From: Rotaria socialis
Lineage: Eukaryota; Rotifera; Eurotatoria; Philodinida; Philodinidae
Direction: 5' to 3'
NCBI GenBank assembly: GCA_905331475.1
Contig: CAJNYU010004517.1
Location: 205,870-269,869, forward strand
Length of the DNA: 64,000 nucleotides
Part shown: positions 62,521-64,000 of the stretch, piece by piece
Numbering within the stretch: position 1 is the stretch's first letter
How the letters are laid out: the number at the start of each line of letters is the position of its first letter
Notes under the pieces: model-generated
Told to the model about the DNA's origin: nothing
Databases searched by the model: none
The model's input: only the letters and a program-made list of their open reading frames with translations
Made by a program: the position numbers and the translations under genes

Positions 62521-63780
62521 CTTCCGTATTTATTTAATTCTAAAATATATTCATCAAAAGAAATGAAATTTTCTGTCATGTTTGTCATGTCAGTAGAAGA
62601 TGGTAAAACAATTCACAATCATAGTAAGCGCATTTCGTTATTTATCAATCGAATTAGAGACTGACACGGCACAGAATCTAAATATGTAGCATCGGCTTGT
62701 TTACATAAGTCCGGAGAAAATACAAATCATCTGACATCTTATAAAAACTGCGAACAAGATAAAATGCTAACCATCATGTTGCACTCATTCGCTACGTGAC
62801 GGTTGCTTTGTCTATTTGAATTCTCGTTGTACAACAGTGAAGGGAAATAAAGTCAGGCAAAGAAGAAAAAAATAAAACCCGATCAAGCATGGTTTACCAT
62901 GAAAAATAACCGAGAAAATCCGGAACAATAGAACAAATTCTCGAACATTCAAATCTAAAATGTTATTAATAATAATGGAATTTTTGTTAATAACATTACA
63001 TGAAACTCATAATTGACTCAAATACGTTACATATATACAAAAGAGTAGAAGAACAATTCAACGATTGTAAGCAAAAATGTTAGTTGTGAATATATTATCC
63101 GATAATTCGCATGCGTACGATTATTTAAATATTCCTTCATATATTCAACACATTTTCTCATCGTTGCTTATTAAATATCTTCCAGCAATATTTCAGTATG
63201 ACAATTTTTATAATAACAAGGTCACAGATTAACTTTTAATAATAGAACTCTATGAGAAAAAGAAAAATGATTCGAAAAAATAAGAAAATTCTTTTCTATC
63301 ATTGAATGACTCGATTAAATAGATATTTCTTTGTCGTCATTATTGATTTTGTCTAGTAATGGGAATAAAAACAATTGGCGTTAATACACTCAACGATTAT
63401 TTGCTCATTGACGAGTAAACAAAAACAATTTAATTAAATTTGAATAAGCAACCCTTTGGAAATGCTTCATGTCTTTATATCGGTATATCTGATGGAGTTG
63501 AAAATGTTTGTACACAATAAGGATACGAGTATTTTGTCGCTTACGAGATTTCATGGCTTGCGAAGAAAATGACGCATTACGCGGACGAACTGCTGCGTTT
63601 GTTTTTCTTATGTAGGTCGTCGGCAATGCTCTTAAATCGAAGACTGTTTATCTGAGCGACGAGTAAAACCTTGAAATATTAATCAATTTCAGTGAGAAAA
63701 TAAAACATATGAAAATGTTTTTGTGTTATTTCAAAGGAATATAGTCGACTATCATCTTATCTGTATGTGGGAGGTGGTGA
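62521..63780. other. Intergenic, nothing recognised
   Basis: AT-rich; no exon or inverted repeat was found before the promoter at 63790. Confidence 0.4.
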
Positions 63781-63793
63781 CAGAAAATTTGAG

Positions 63794-63799
63794 TATAAA
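63794..63799 (+). promoter_or_regulatory. TATA box of the terminal gene
   Basis: GAGTATAAAAGCAC places a canonical TATAAA 87 bp upstream of the ATG at 63881. This predicts transcription start around 63825, next to a pyrimidine-rich TCATTCTTCCCTTCC stretch. Confidence 0.65.
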
Positions 63800-63880
63800 A
63801 GCACTCGGATTTTCGTTGTAACTTCACTCATCATTCTTCCCTTCCTACCATCAATTACTCAATTAGAAAAAGTTAGAAAA

Positions 63881-64000
63881 ATGAACGCTGCTCTCACCCT
63901 TATCTTCTTCGCCTGTGTTGCTGGCTCCATGGCTTCGGATGCTCGTGGTCAAATCGTTGATCAACTTCTCCAACAAGGACAAGTTATCGCTCAAAGCGTT
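63881..64000 (+). CDS. Secreted protein, cut by the window end
   Basis: Forty codons are visible. The start MNAALTLIFFACVAG is a typical signal peptide with likely cleavage near SMAS|DARG, followed by a polar Gln-rich helix (QIVDQLLQQGQVIAQSV). Codon use is GC-rich (many C-ending codons), unlike most genes in the window. With the clean TATA box, this suggests high expression. The family is not recognised from this much sequence. Confidence 0.75.
   Translation, partial: MNAALTLIFFACVAGSMASDARGQIVDQLLQQGQVIAQSV

Noticed and set aside
62143-62537. Frames on both strands around 62.1-62.5 kb
   Set aside because: They lie within MITE copy B and the equivalent region of copy A does not keep them open.

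Overview
The window is AT-rich animal DNA. Its genes are broken by many short GT-AG introns of about 50-60 bp. The best guess is a bdelloid rotifer (Adineta/Rotaria type). The reasons are the F-box protein of the lineage-expanded kind with a 'TFDDCLYLLDGRL' core, the small introns, mixed families of short DNA-transposon remnants, and decayed lineage-type receptor genes. This assignment is inferred, not proven. Exon-intron models were made by hand from splice consensus and reading phase. Where the phases close on a multiple of three (CCDC17-like, F-box, SSUH2-like, RRM and coiled-coil genes) confidence is high.

Layout. 0.5-3.6 kb (-): a secreted two-CUB-domain protein with a DNA-transposon relic in its first intron. 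3.7-8.7 kb: gene-poor, with one MITE. 8.7-13.7 kb (+): a 12-exon CCDC17-like gene with an N-terminal zinc finger, coiled coil and C2-like tail. 14.5-27.5 kb (-): a giant gene of two enormous exons encoding at least 4,165 residues of acidic, repeat-rich, probably disordered protein; its 5' end lies in or beyond a 100-N assembly gap. 28.1-29.8 kb (-): an F-box gene. 31.4-32.0 kb: a large foldback element. 32.3-34.5 kb (-): an SSUH2-like gene with a MITE in intron 1. 35-44 kb: sparse, with a palindromic GC-rich element, a 5'-incomplete unknown gene, a four-membrane-span protein and a hAT-type MITE with a perfect 8-bp target duplication. 44.5-48.4 kb (-): two decayed membrane-receptor-like genes. 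50.2-52.2 kb: a convergent pair, a small unknown helical protein (+) and a two-RRM protein (-). 53.2-55.1 kb (-): an Amt-family ammonium transporter with a one-base problem at one exon junction. 58.5-59.0 kb: an internally deleted mariner. 60.3-61.2 kb (+): a 226-residue coiled-coil protein with a TATA box. 62.2-62.5 kb: a second copy of the MITE seen at 6.6 kb. 63.9 kb to the end (+): the start of a secreted protein with a TATA box.

The genes look like independent transcription units, not a pathway or operon. The most unusual item is the giant acidic protein. It combines higher-order tandem repeats, regularly recurring basophilic kinase-type sites (RKSS), three copies of a helical NEL-type module and several amphipathic helices. 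This suggests a large cytoskeletal or kinase-anchoring scaffold, but that role is a hypothesis.
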